Positions 29,122 through 36,981 of a stretch of 64,000 bases of DNA are shown piece after piece; position 1 is the stretch's first letter; the number at the start of each line of letters is the position of its first letter. The position numbers and the translations under genes are program-made. The notes below the pieces were generated by a model. It was not told where the DNA came from and did not search any database. It saw nothing but the letters and a program-made list of their open reading frames with translations. The DNA is from Deltaproteobacteria bacterium (GTDB taxonomy: Bacteria > Desulfobacterota > Binatia > Binatales > Binataceae): contig JAJXYF010000039.1 of assembly GCA_021780755.1 (NCBI GenBank), positions 1 through 64,000 of the forward strand, given 5' to 3'.

Positions 29122-29153
29122 AAGCGCCGGACCTCGGCGGGCCGGCGCCTTTT
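29120..29153. terminator. Bidirectional intrinsic terminator
   Basis: The sequence reads AAAAGCGCCGG, a short loop, then GGCCGGCGCCTTTT. GCGCCGG pairs with CCGGCGC, with an A-run before and a T-run after, so it can end transcription on both strands. It lies right after the dehydrogenase stop and 27 bases beyond the convergent TadG-like gene. Confidence 0.8.
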
Positions 29154-29179
29154 CGATTAGCGGTTTCGTGTCCCGCGCT

Positions 29180-30316
29180 TTAATGCACCAGCACGACGTC
29201 GCCCTTGGCCCCATCGTCGGGCGCGTTAATCGACCCGGTGCTGTCCGGGACGACCATATCGACAAACTCTCCGGTGACGGCGCCACCGCTCACGCTGGTA
29301 ATGTAGAAGGCCATAAATCCGGTAATCGTGACATTGCACTGTCCAGTGCAGCCCGCGAAGTTTACCAGTGGCACAATGACAGCGCGCGGATCGCTTGGAT
29401 TGAAGTTGCCGGGACTGGACGGACCAGCGACGCGATCGACGCTGAGGCCGTGCAAACCCTGATTCACCGGGCCGGTCTTAACACCCGGAAACGTCGTCAG
29501 TGTGTTTCCGATGCTGAGTTCACCATAGTAGCCGTTTGCCAGTGCGGTTCGAATTGCCGAACCACCACCCTTGCCTTGACCGCACAGGTCAACCAGTCCC
29601 CAGTTGCCCGGCGCGTCGGGCCAGGGACCGTTGCCGTTGCCGGCGTCAACGCGGTTGAGAGTGTACGTCGTGCCGGGAGTAAACAGCGAGCCGGTCTGAT
29701 TATCCACCGCAATCGGCAAAATGTTGTACGCGCCGGTCGAGGAGCCGCAGCCTCCGGCAAATGGCGCGCCGCTGCCAGTCGCGCCACTACCAGCGGTTGC
29801 GGTGCCACTGGAAGTAGTGCATGCAACACCACCGCACGAAACGGTGCTTCCAGGACCTCCGTTAACCGTACTCACAGCCGCGGGAACATTAGCAATCGCT
29901 GTCACCTTCACCAATCCGTCAGTCAGACCGAGCACTCGTGCAAAGCTGTACGGAACCGTACGCTGAATCGTGACCTGCATCTGGGAGTTCGTATTGATCG
30001 GCGTCGCGGTAATTATATCGCTTGACAGGATGCCGTTCTGGGTCGCGTAACTCTGCGCGGTGGAAGTCGCCGTGCTGGTGTCGTTCGGCAGATAGTTCGC
30101 GCCCGCCAGTGCCGCCGCGTCCGCCGCCTTCTGGAGCTGTCCCCAGTTGTAGTAAAGCACTCCAACGTCCGCGCCCAGCGCCATCACCCCGACCAGCGCC
30201 ACCGCCGCCAGCACAAAAACGACCGCAAATTGGCCTCGCTCATGCGCCGGAAAGCGGCGTCGCAGTCGTTGCCCCGCCCGAGTCGGTTCCCTCCCCTTCG
30301 AGTCAGTGGTTCCCAT
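29180..30316 (-). CDS. TadG-like Flp-pilus-associated protein, paralogue A
   Basis: A 378-residue secreted or membrane-anchored protein. The N-terminus has the TadE/G-like signature: ERGQFAVVFVLAAVALVGVM hydrophobic segment, then DVGVLYYNWGQLQKAADAAALAGA, the conserved helix following it (shown in parts). The rest is Thr/Ser/Gly-rich beta sequence with Cys pairs (VSCGGVACTT) and a C-terminal VTITGFMAFYITS followed by GDVVLVH. Start 30316 follows GGAGA; the frame is open to 30385. TadG-type proteins assist Flp/Tad pili or surface display. It is the first of three minus-strand paralogues in the island. Confidence 0.8.
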   Translation of the reverse strand: MGTTDSKGREPTRAGQRLRRRFPAHERGQFAVVFVLAAVALVGVMALGADVGVLYYNWGQLQKAADAAALAGANYLPNDTSTATSTAQSYATQNGILSSDIITATPINTNSQMQVTIQRTVPYSFARVLGLTDGLVKVTAIANVPAAVSTVNGGPGSTVSCGGVACTTSSGTATAGSGATGSGAPFAGGCGSSTGAYNILPIAVDNQTGSLFTPGTTYTLNRVDAGNGNGPWPDAPGNWGLVDLCGQGKGGGSAIRTALANGYYGELSIGNTLTTFPGVKTGPVNQGLHGLSVDRVAGPSSPGNFNPSDPRAVIVPLVNFAGCTGQCNVTITGFMAFYITSVSGGAVTGEFVDMVVPDSTGSINAPDDGAKGDVVLVH

Positions 30317-30533
30317 AGGCTTTAAGTTTCTCCGCAATGGTTTGAGAGCGACGCTCTGATTTCTCGCGATGCGATCGCGAGCCAAACCGTTATGTGGAGT
30401 GCTTAGGCAGCTAATGTGCCATGAAATTGCCCATCTATCTCACGGTATCTTAGGCGACGATGACATCAGCGCGAGCAAGAAAGCCCACCTGTTGCAGCAG
30501 CGCAACGACCCCGGGTGAAATCTTTAAATGCGA

Positions 30534-30559
30534 AGCGGGCCGTCTCTCGACAGCCCGCT
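30534..30559 (-). terminator. Hairpin downstream of the TadG-like remnant
   Basis: AGCGGGC and GCCCGCT form a stem around a 12-base loop, with CGAA/TTCG extending it. On the minus strand it lies 34 bases after the stop of the decayed TadG-like gene, the same position that hairpins take after the intact paralogues. Confidence 0.5.
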
Positions 30560-30592
30560 CCTTCGTAACTCGGGGTTGAGTCAGGCGCCGAA

Positions 30593-30790
30593 CTAATGCA
30601 CCAGCAAGATGTCGCCCATCGCGCCGTCGTTCAATGCGGTCACGCTGCAGACCGCATTCGGAATCACCAGGCCAATGTCCTGTACTGAGATCGCACCCCA
30701 TTGACGTCCGGGATGAAAACCACACTGCGCATAACCTTTCAGGATCCTATCCGGGCCGCGCCACACTTCGGCTAATGCACCTTACACATT
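30593..30790 (-). pseudogene. Remnant of a TadG-like gene (C-terminal part)
   Basis: The minus-strand frame ending in TAG at 30593 encodes GALAEVWRGPD...GAISVQDIGLVIPN...DGAMGDILLVH. Its last 34 residues align without gaps to the end of the intact paralogue at 29180 (GAVTGEFVDMVVP...DGAKGDVVLVH), with about 14 identities and many conservative changes. GALAEVW matches the GFAEVW/GFAEVY motif of the other paralogues. A TAA at 30782-30784 replaces the residue before it, and no N-terminal signature is present upstream. This is a decayed duplicate. Confidence 0.72.
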
Positions 30791-30800
30791 CTGGGCTTTC

Positions 30801-30875
30801 CTAACGTTTAACCAGCCCATCTCGTTTGAGAGCAGCCACATCATCCCAATGCAACACATTTGTTTCAGTATAGCC
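30801..30875 (-). pseudogene. Possible remnant of a CaiB/BaiF gene C-terminus
   Basis: The minus-strand frame ending at 30801 finishes with NVLHWDDVAALKRDGLVKR. CaiB/BaiF proteins in this window end in similar helices: SGSELAALKRDGII (gene at 51991) and GYSWDEVGRLREDEVI (gene at 10395). The frame upstream shows no further CaiB motif. The match is short, so chance is possible. If true, two unrelated gene relics lie side by side here. Confidence 0.35.
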
Positions 30876-30993
30876 ACTAAAGACCCGTCGTACCAACGGC
30901 TTAGTGACGCATTTAGACTGTTTTGCACGGCATTGATATTGCGTATCAAGCCATACGATGCAATCGCAAATTAGAGGCCTAACGAGGTATTCA

Positions 30994-31440
30994 ATGATAA
31001 AGAAAGTACTTTTGTTCCTATGCGCGCTTGGCTTAACGCCCACCCTTCAAGCTCATGCGAGTCCGACGAACAAGAAGATCACCCTAACTTGTAGTAGCGT
31101 CTCACCCGACGTGATCATCGGCCAAGTCGACGTAACGGTTTATGATAGCACTGGACAACTTTCCTATCCGTGCACCAACCTGTTGTCGTGTGACAGCAGC
31201 GGCACCGGTCAGGTCATTCCCGGCGCTTCTGCCACTAATTCAGCTTCTTGTACCCCTGGATTCCGAGTACAAAGCATGAGTTATACCTTGTATTATAGCG
31301 ATTTCGACTACAGCACTAATCCGCCTACCGCCATCGGAAGCAGCACTGTTACTGGGGCTGGGATAATCCTGAAAGGCCCTGCATTCTCGACCCAGGTCGG
31401 ACCGAATTCAAACGACACCGTTACATTGGATGTGAAGTAA
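30994..31440 (+). CDS. Small secreted hypothetical protein
   Basis: A 148-residue protein starting MIKKVLLFLCALGLTPTLQA, a clear Sec signal peptide with probable cleavage near AHA-SP. The mature part is Ser/Thr-rich and beta-prone, with paired cysteines (TLTCSSVS, YPCTNLLSCDSS, SASCTPG), suggesting a disulfide-stabilised extracellular domain. GAGG precedes the ATG at 30994. Codon use is visibly less GC-rich than that of the flanking core genes. It sits among TadE/TadG-like genes and may be a surface or pilus-associated factor, but no family is recognised. Confidence 0.65.
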   Translation: MIKKVLLFLCALGLTPTLQAHASPTNKKITLTCSSVSPDVIIGQVDVTVYDSTGQLSYPCTNLLSCDSSGTGQVIPGASATNSASCTPGFRVQSMSYTLYYSDFDYSTNPPTAIGSSTVTGAGIILKGPAFSTQVGPNSNDTVTLDVK

Positions 31441-31687
31441 GAGCCGACATTCCAGAGTCGCTGCAAATAGCGGCGACTCTGGCCTCAGATCAACCATCGC
31501 CACCCCGCACGTCAAGGACGTCGATGGCCGTTGGTCAATACTTAAACGGCTATCGATCCCGCTGGGGTTTCGACACGTTTCGGCCTGATTTTTGCGTAAA
31601 TAGCCTCCAGACAATCTAGATAATAGTCAAAGTCATCGGTGAGCAGCTTTGTCCTATCATAGATGTCAAAAGACGGAGGTTGGTGTG

Positions 31688-32989
31688 ATGATTCAGCGCA
31701 CCGGTGTTGCAGTCGTGCGACAGAAGTTGAGATCGATGCAACGTGGCCAAGCGTTCCTCGTGGTGACCGCGGGATTGGTGGCCCTGCTCGGAATCGGGGC
31801 GTTGGCGATCGACGTCGGCGTCCTTTGGTCGACCAGGCGCCAGATGCAAAGCGCCGCGGATGCCGGCGCGATGGCGGGTGCGGATGCGATCGCGATCTCG
31901 GCCAGCACCGCCAATGTGACTAGTTCAGCTAAGGTCGCCACCGCGCAGAATGGTTTCACCGACGGTTCAAGTACGACACGCAGTTCATCCACGGTGTCGG
32001 TTGCTGTTTACAACCCGCCTCAGTCTGGACCTTTTGCGACCAATTCGAACGCGGTCGAAGTAACTGTCAAACAGACTCAACCAACCTATTTCATGCGGGT
32101 ATTGGGGTGGACCGGCGTTCCGGTCACCACCGACGCTGTAGCCATCACGGTTTCGGGAGGCTCCTGCGTTTACGCTCTCGATCCGAGTAACCCCGGGGCG
32201 GTAACGGTCGCTGGCACTGGCAACCTCAATTCCCAATGCGGCATCTACGACAATTCCGACAATTCTTCGGCGGCGCTCACGGTGAGCGGGGGCGGAACCA
32301 TTCAGGCGCCACTGGTCGGGGTGGTGGGCGGGACTAACGTGAACGGCGGGGGCAGCACACCGCCGAGCACGGGGATCGCCGCGTTTGGCGATCCGCTGGC
32401 CTGGGTTCCCGAGCCGACCGTGCCAACCTGCAGCAGCTACAGTACGCTAAATATTAGTACTTCCCAGACGCTCTATCCCGGTGAGTACTGTGGAGGCCTT
32501 AAACTGAATGCGGGGGCCAGCGTCGTTTTCAGCCCGGGCACTTACATCATGAACGGCGGCGGATTGACAGTTGTGGGCGGCGCCACCGCCAGCGGCTCCA
32601 GCGTGACGTTTTTCCTGACCGGAGCGAATAAAGCCAGCTCCAATCCGAGCAGCTATGGCGGAGTGAATATCGCCAGCGGGGCCAACGTGACCTTCAACGC
32701 TCCGTGTTCGTCAGGTTCAGGCGGGATCGAGGGCATGTTGTTCTTCCAAGACCGATCGATCCCCATCGGCGATGGCGTCGGAAGCACGATCAATGGCAGC
32801 TCGACCTCGACCTTCAACGGCGCGCTTTATTTTCCGAGCACACTACTAAGTTACAGTGGGTCCTCAGGATCGGGATTTACACTGCTCGTCTCTTATGACC
32901 TTACGATCAACGGAACCACAAGTATCGGCAGTAACTACAGTTGTCTTTCCAACGGATCGCTTATCAAAAACGCGGCCCTGGTCCAGTAA
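31688..32989 (+). CDS. TadG-like protein with beta-rich passenger, paralogue D
   Basis: A 433-residue protein. The N-terminus has the TadG-like signature: RGQAFLVVTAGLVALLGIGA, then DVGVLWSTRRQMQSAADAGA. A TadE/G-like domain follows to about residue 155. The C-terminal 270 residues are Gly/Ser/Thr-rich with short repeats such as LNAGASVVFSPGTYIMNGGG and NIASGANVTFNA, likely a beta-helix or adhesin-like passenger. GGAGG precedes the ATG at 31688. It forms an operon with the two TadE-like genes downstream. Unlike the other paralogues, it is on the plus strand. Confidence 0.8.
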   Translation: MIQRTGVAVVRQKLRSMQRGQAFLVVTAGLVALLGIGALAIDVGVLWSTRRQMQSAADAGAMAGADAIAISASTANVTSSAKVATAQNGFTDGSSTTRSSSTVSVAVYNPPQSGPFATNSNAVEVTVKQTQPTYFMRVLGWTGVPVTTDAVAITVSGGSCVYALDPSNPGAVTVAGTGNLNSQCGIYDNSDNSSAALTVSGGGTIQAPLVGVVGGTNVNGGGSTPPSTGIAAFGDPLAWVPEPTVPTCSSYSTLNISTSQTLYPGEYCGGLKLNAGASVVFSPGTYIMNGGGLTVVGGATASGSSVTFFLTGANKASSNPSSYGGVNIASGANVTFNAPCSSGSGGIEGMLFFQDRSIPIGDGVGSTINGSSTSTFNGALYFPSTLLSYSGSSGSGFTLLVSYDLTINGTTSIGSNYSCLSNGSLIKNAALVQ

Positions 32990-33001
32990 AGGAGGGAAAT
33001 C

Positions 33002-33430
33002 ATGGCTTTGCGCAGAAAGATGGAGAAGGGGCAGAGCATGCTCGAACTGGCCCTGATGTTGCCGGCGCTCGCGCTGCTACTTGTCCTGGTGGCCGATTTC
33101 GCCCGGGTGTTCTATGCGTCCATAAGCCTCGCCAGTGCCGCTCGCTCGGGCGTTCAATACGGGGCACAGAACTACACGACCGCGATTAACTTCAGTTCGA
33201 TACAACAAGCGGCGCTGAATGACGGACAAAACATCAGTGGCATTTCCGCGCAGGCGACCGACTTCTGCCTGTGTGATGGCAATAAGGTTGCTTGTAGTCC
33301 GCCGCAATGCGCGGAACCCGAACTCTTTGTGCAGGTTCAGACTACGGCAACCTTTCATACGCTGCTGTCGTATCCGGGGGTTCCCTCCCAGTTTCCGCTC
33401 ACTTCGACGGCGGTAATGGAGGTTCAGTAG
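33002..33430 (+). CDS. TadE-like pilus assembly protein
   Basis: A 142-residue minor-pilin-like protein. The TadE signature is near the start: EKGQSMLELALMLPALALLL, with the conserved Glu after the Gly-Gln-Ser, then FARVFYASISLASAARSGVQ. The soluble tail includes a cysteine-rich stretch, DFCLCDGNKVACSPPQC. TadE-type pseudopilins sit in the inner membrane and help Tad pilus biogenesis. AGGAGG is just upstream, and the gene starts 12 bases after the TadG-like stop; the next gene begins right after its own stop. Confidence 0.85.
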   Translation: MALRRKMEKGQSMLELALMLPALALLLVLVADFARVFYASISLASAARSGVQYGAQNYTTAINFSSIQQAALNDGQNISGISAQATDFCLCDGNKVACSPPQCAEPELFVQVQTTATFHTLLSYPGVPSQFPLTSTAVMEVQ

Positions 33431-33868
33431 ATGATGCTCCCAATTTCCGTACAGCGCCGGCAACCGATGCCGGTTCCTCGCCGATGGGGGCGCGGACAGA
33501 CGGCCGCCGAGTTCGCATTCATGGGGCTGCCGTTGCTGTTTCTTGTTTTTGCCACTATCGGGATGGGCATGGCGATCTATGGTTACAGCTTCGTTTGTAC
33601 GGCAGCGCGCGACGCCACCCGATATGCAATTGTTCACGGTGCTTCCAGTACGTCGCCGGCAACCCAAGCCGATCTGACGACGTTGGTACAGAATGAAGCA
33701 CAAGGCATTCAGGCCAGTCAGCTTAGCGTATCGGCCTCCTGGACCCCCGATAACAAACCGGGAAGCGTAGTGGCGGTTACTGTGACCTACAATTTCCATC
33801 CGTTGAGTTCTTTCGGGGGGATGACATTGCCGCTCTCAAGCTCGGCAGAGATGGTGATTAGCAGGTAG
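33431..33868 (+). CDS. TadE/TadF-like pilus assembly protein
   Basis: A 145-residue protein with the same architecture: a basic N-terminus, RGQTAAEFAFMGLPLLFLVF (the TadE glutamate kept at AAEF), a membrane helix, then SFVCTAARDATRYAIVHGAS and a beta-rich tail ending LPLSSSAEMVISR. Its ATG directly follows the stop of the preceding TadE-like gene, so the two are coupled. Two TadE-like proteins plus a TadG-like protein is a common minor-pilin set, but the Tad motor, secretin and pilin genes that normally accompany it are absent here. Confidence 0.82.
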   Translation: MMLPISVQRRQPMPVPRRWGRGQTAAEFAFMGLPLLFLVFATIGMGMAIYGYSFVCTAARDATRYAIVHGASSTSPATQADLTTLVQNEAQGIQASQLSVSASWTPDNKPGSVVAVTVTYNFHPLSSFGGMTLPLSSSAEMVISR

Positions 33869-34044
33869 GAATCGAGATCGATCAGCTCGATTCCGCGGCG
33901 GGATCTTATTACGCGATGTTGACTAACGGAGCGGACACAACCGGCCGTTGGCCATGCGGAACTCCGATTGGGTGCGGGGTCGGGGGTCGAATCGAATTGT
34001 GGAGAGGATTAGCCGTCCGGCGGGCGATTGAGTGCAAGGGAAAG

Positions 34045-34070
34045 GGTCGCGGCCCTTCCGGACCACGACC
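34045..34070. terminator. Possible hairpin between convergent genes
   Basis: GGTCG.GG pairs with CC.CGACC across this segment, and a smaller AAGGG/CCCTT stem overlaps it. It lies 25 bases past the end of the minus-strand TadG-like gene at 34095 and beyond the plus-strand TadE-like gene. No T-tract is seen. Confidence 0.35.
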
Positions 34071-34094
34071 ACTACCATGAAAAGATCTGGCGGT

Positions 34095-35186
34095 TTACTG
34101 AATAAGAACCGGTCTTCCGAGAGAGCCTAGCGCAGGCGCCCCGGTTCCCCCGGCCGTCTGCGAGCCAACCTCCGAAACGAAACAGCCAGTTATTGTCGCG
34201 TTCGAAGCCTGTCCGCTAGCGCTGAGGCCCGTCAGATAGACCTCCGCGAATCCTGTCACTGTAACGCTACAAGTTCCATTTGTGCAGGTTGACATATCAG
34301 CGACTGGCACTGTGACCAGGAGCGGATCGCCTGGTGGTATATTGTCAGGATTATTTCCGGCGCAGACGCTGCTCGGTGTCACGCTGCTCAAGGCATTATG
34401 CTCCGCCAACAAATCAGTCCAAGCTTGGTTCACCGGTCCATCCTTACCGCCAGTTACTGTGCTCAGCGAAGACCCGACACTTACTGACCCGCTGTATCCG
34501 CCTTCGATTGCAGTTTTGAGCTGATTCCCTCCTTGACCTTGTCCAACATTGAGCCAGCCCCAGTTTCCTCCCGCACAACTGTTCCCGCCAGGTGGTGTGC
34601 TAGATGGGCACTGCGGCGTCGGGGAAAACTTCACCCCGAAACTCGCCGGCTGTCCGAAATTCAAAGTGCTAAGACTGCACGTCGCAGTGGGGCAGTTGAA
34701 CACTGCCGGGAAGATCCCGTTCGCCGATTGTGTCGGCAAGACCGCGGCGGTCGCCAAGACCGTCACCTGACCAGTATTGAGGCCAATTACCTTCCCGAAG
34801 AAATACGGAAGTGTGCGGTTGACCGACATTGAAACCTGCGTGTTCGCCGGATTTACGGTCGTGAAAAGAATCTTGTCTGTGTAATTAGCTATGGAACTCG
34901 GTGATGGACAGACCGTTTTTGCGGTGTTGCTTGGATCGTTAACGCCGTTCAGGCAGGCGTATCCATTCGCGTATGTCACCGCATTTGCCGCTGCTGTCGC
35001 ATCGGGCTGCCCAGTCAATTTACCGGCGCCGGCCAGCGCTCCAGCATCAGCAGCCTTCTGCATCTGAAGATAATTGTAATAGAGCACCCCGACGTCCGTC
35101 CCCAACGCCATCACGCCCAGCAACGTCGCGATCGCCAACGTCATTACGACGGCCATCTGGCCCTTGCGAAACTTTCCGAGCTTCAT
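34095..35186 (-). CDS. TadG-like Flp-pilus-associated protein, paralogue B
   Basis: A 363-residue protein. The N-terminus MKLGKFRKGQMAVVMTLAIA and the following DVGVLYYNYLQMQKAADAGA carry the TadE/G-like signature, almost identical to the next paralogue at 35725. The body is Ser/Thr/Cys-rich, with NWGWLNVGQGQGGNQL and a C-terminal CSVTVTGFAEVYLTG motif. Start 35186 follows AGGAGAAGGGG; the frame is open to 35372. A TTGACA promoter lies at 35307-35335, leaving an untranslated leader of about 120 bases. It converges on the second TadE-like gene. Confidence 0.82.
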   Translation of the reverse strand: MKLGKFRKGQMAVVMTLAIATLLGVMALGTDVGVLYYNYLQMQKAADAGALAGAGKLTGQPDATAAANAVTYANGYACLNGVNDPSNTAKTVCPSPSSIANYTDKILFTTVNPANTQVSMSVNRTLPYFFGKVIGLNTGQVTVLATAAVLPTQSANGIFPAVFNCPTATCSLSTLNFGQPASFGVKFSPTPQCPSSTPPGGNSCAGGNWGWLNVGQGQGGNQLKTAIEGGYSGSVSVGSSLSTVTGGKDGPVNQAWTDLLAEHNALSSVTPSSVCAGNNPDNIPPGDPLLVTVPVADMSTCTNGTCSVTVTGFAEVYLTGLSASGQASNATITGCFVSEVGSQTAGGTGAPALGSLGRPVLIQ

Positions 35187-35306
35187 TGCCCCTTCTCCTG
35201 AGCGTCCGAACGCCCGAGCTTCGTAACTGTTAGAACCGTTCATTTCTTTATGCGAGACTTGTTTCATGCGTGATACGGATTGTGCGCTCAAGCCACCGAG
35301 TGTCAC

Positions 35307-35335
35307 ATAATCGAACTTTGTCAAAGGCCTGTCAA
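35307..35335 (-). promoter_or_regulatory. Sigma70-like promoter of TadG-like paralogue B
   Basis: On the minus strand, TTGACA (35335-35330) is followed after 17 bases by GATTAT (35312-35307). The ATG of the TadG-like gene is about 120 bases further on. The same arrangement occurs before paralogue C (36883-36911), with alignable sequence between the boxes, so the element was probably duplicated with the gene. Confidence 0.6.
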
Positions 35336-35553
35336 GAGACTCAAAGACCCCAGATGCATCTCTCGGCTGCAATTAAGCATATGTTAGGCGCATATCGGAA
35401 TCGTAGGCTAAAATTGACCGAAATCGCTTGTCCATCGGTTACACTTCGCGACACTCATGTCCGGGCTTTTGGGGATTCTCCGCCACGGATCAGGATGACG
35501 GCGGCGAAAGGCCAGGCCCCTCGCGAGCATGGGAAAGGCAGTCCGCATAAGCA

Positions 35554-35586
35554 ACGGGCCGCGCTCCAATCTGGAACGCGGCCCGT
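35554..35586 (-). terminator. Strong hairpin downstream of TadG-like paralogue C
   Basis: ACGGGCCGCGCTCCA and TGGAACGCGGCCCGT pair over 15 positions with one mismatch and a three-base loop. It lies about 140 bases beyond the stop of paralogue C on the minus strand. No T-tract follows, so factor-assisted stopping or mRNA 3'-end protection is possible. Confidence 0.55.
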
Positions 35587-35724
35587 CTCGCGATCGCAGT
35601 CGCGCCAACCCTTATCGCATCACGCCGGCGCCTTTACACGCGCCTCCCTCACCCCCTCAGCCAGCCCCTCTACACCAGCCCCCCAAAGCCGCTCCCCTCC
35701 CCTCGTCGCGGACACCGACCCCGG

Positions 35725-36759
35725 TTACTTTACGATGTAGGGCGGGATGTACGCGCCGTAACTGGTGGTTCCGCCGCCGGCCGTGGCGTTCTTGGTGAGG
35801 AACTGCACGAACTGCACGGTCAGTACCTGATTGCTGCCTTGCTTCGAGATACTGTCGATCCACACCTCGGCGAAGCCCAACACCGTCACCTGGCTTGCGC
35901 CGTTGACGTTGCCCCAATTCACGATCGGCACCGTCACCAGTTGCGATTCACTGCCGGTCAAGGTTGACGGCAGGCTCCCGGCCGTGATCAAGCTATTGAC
36001 GGCGCTTTGCACCGGACCCCAATCCTCGCCGGTCTTGGTCGCTATCACGTCGCCGATCTTGATACTGCAAGTGCATCCGTTGGTGATATTGGTGTTCAGC
36101 AGTGAAGCGCCGCCCGCGTTGGTGGGGCTTTGCGCATCGGTCCAGCCGTTGGGAAGGTTAAGCCAGCCCCAATTTCCGGGGCCATAGCTGTCGGTCATCG
36201 AGAAGGTGGTGCCGTAGGTGAGCGCGTTCATGTTGGGCGTCGCGGGTATCCCGGCCGGGAACAGTCCATTATTGATCGCCGAGACCGGCGTCGGCGCCAC
36301 CGCGATCGAAGTCGCGACCGCGCTGTAGGGATTGCCGCGGCCGAGCACGCGCATGAAAAAGACCGGGATATTGGTGCGCTTCAACGTGACCTGGATGGTC
36401 TGCGCGCCCGCCGGCACTCCCACCGGCACGACTTGCGCTGGCACGTAGATTCCGCCCTGCGTCAGGTCGGTCAGCTGCGCGAAATTGGTCAAGGCATAGG
36501 TGCAGGCAACGTTCTGCTGCTGCGTCGGATAGGCGCACGCCCCGTTAAGCGTCGGCGTCGGCAGCGTCTGCGTACTATTCTGCGCCAGAAAGTAGGTTGC
36601 GCCGGCCAGCGACGCGGCGTCCGCCGCCTTCTGCAACTGCATCCAGTTGTAATAGAGCACCCCGACGTCGGTGCTGAGCGATATCACGCCCAGGATCGTC
36701 GCGATCGCCAGCGTCATCACCACGGCCATCTGGCCTTTGCGGAATTTGGGCAATCTCAT
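35725..36759 (-). CDS. TadG-like Flp-pilus-associated protein, paralogue C
   Basis: A 344-residue protein starting MRLPKFRKGQMAVVMTLAIA, followed by DVGVLYYNWMQLQKAADAAS, the TadE/G-like signature. It shares GNWGWLNLPNGW and the C-terminal QVTVLGFAEVWIDSISKQ with its paralogues. The start at 36759 follows AGGAGAACG; the frame is open to 36843. A TTGACA promoter with 17-base spacing lies at 36883-36911, with an AT-rich repeat tract upstream. Likely a secreted minor pilin or surface protein. Paralogue B is its closest relative in the window. Confidence 0.82.
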   Translation of the reverse strand: MRLPKFRKGQMAVVMTLAIATILGVISLSTDVGVLYYNWMQLQKAADAASLAGATYFLAQNSTQTLPTPTLNGACAYPTQQQNVACTYALTNFAQLTDLTQGGIYVPAQVVPVGVPAGAQTIQVTLKRTNIPVFFMRVLGRGNPYSAVATSIAVAPTPVSAINNGLFPAGIPATPNMNALTYGTTFSMTDSYGPGNWGWLNLPNGWTDAQSPTNAGGASLLNTNITNGCTCSIKIGDVIATKTGEDWGPVQSAVNSLITAGSLPSTLTGSESQLVTVPIVNWGNVNGASQVTVLGFAEVWIDSISKQGSNQVLTVQFVQFLTKNATAGGGTTSYGAYIPPYIVK

Positions 36760-36882
36760 CGATCGTTCTCCTGAGAGTCCGACCGCCCGCGCGTGTTCGC
36801 GATAATGTCCGTTGATAGCTTTCCTGTCCGGGGATGGTTTCAACGCTGCTACGGGAAGTTCGGTACAGATACGGACTGTTTC

Positions 36883-36911
36883 ATCATTGAACCTTTCTTA
36901 GGCGCTGTCAA
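36883..36911 (-). promoter_or_regulatory. Sigma70-like promoter of TadG-like paralogue C
   Basis: Minus-strand TTGACA (36911-36906) and AATGAT (36888-36883) are separated by 17 bases. The AT-rich tract directly upstream could act as an UP element. The layout matches the promoter at 35307-35335, and the distance to the ATG is similar (about 124 bases). Confidence 0.6.
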
Positions 36912-36950
36912 CTGAGTAATTTCATTTAATTATACTATTTAGTAGTAATT

Positions 36951-36981
36951 AGAGTTAATTACGAAAAATAAGAGTCAATTA
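36951..36981. repeat. Direct repeats AGAGTYAATTA in AT-rich tract
   Basis: AGAGTTAATTA (36951-36961) and AGAGTCAATTA (36971-36981) are direct repeats spaced 20 bases apart, about two helical turns. A related GAGTAATTT occurs at 36914. They sit just upstream of the paralogue C promoter and could bind a regulator. Confidence 0.45.

Larger units (their letters stand above)
35187..35724. other. Regulatory gap between TadG-like paralogues B and C
   Basis: No gene is called in these 538 bases. The region holds the paralogue B promoter and its leader (35187-35335), a perfect-looking hairpin at 35554-35586, and a CCGCC/GGCGG repeat-like segment near 35478-35510. Plus-strand frames here are Pro/Arg-rich and lack start signals, so they are not called. 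Confidence 0.5.

Noticed and set aside
30448..30470. CGCCTAAGA-like box upstream of TadG-like paralogue A, as in the paralogue C promoter spacer
   Set aside because: No TTGACA or good -10 hexamer is present at matching distance, so it was not called a promoter.
30450..30725. Minus-strand 91-residue frame across the TadG remnant
   Set aside because: It is in a different frame from the paralogue-matching sequence and shows no family resemblance.
30801..30830. GWLNV in another minus-strand frame, matching the TadG-like GNWGWLNV motif
   Set aside because: Only five residues agree, and the overlapping CaiB-like frame is a longer match; the TadG remnant is therefore ended at 30790.
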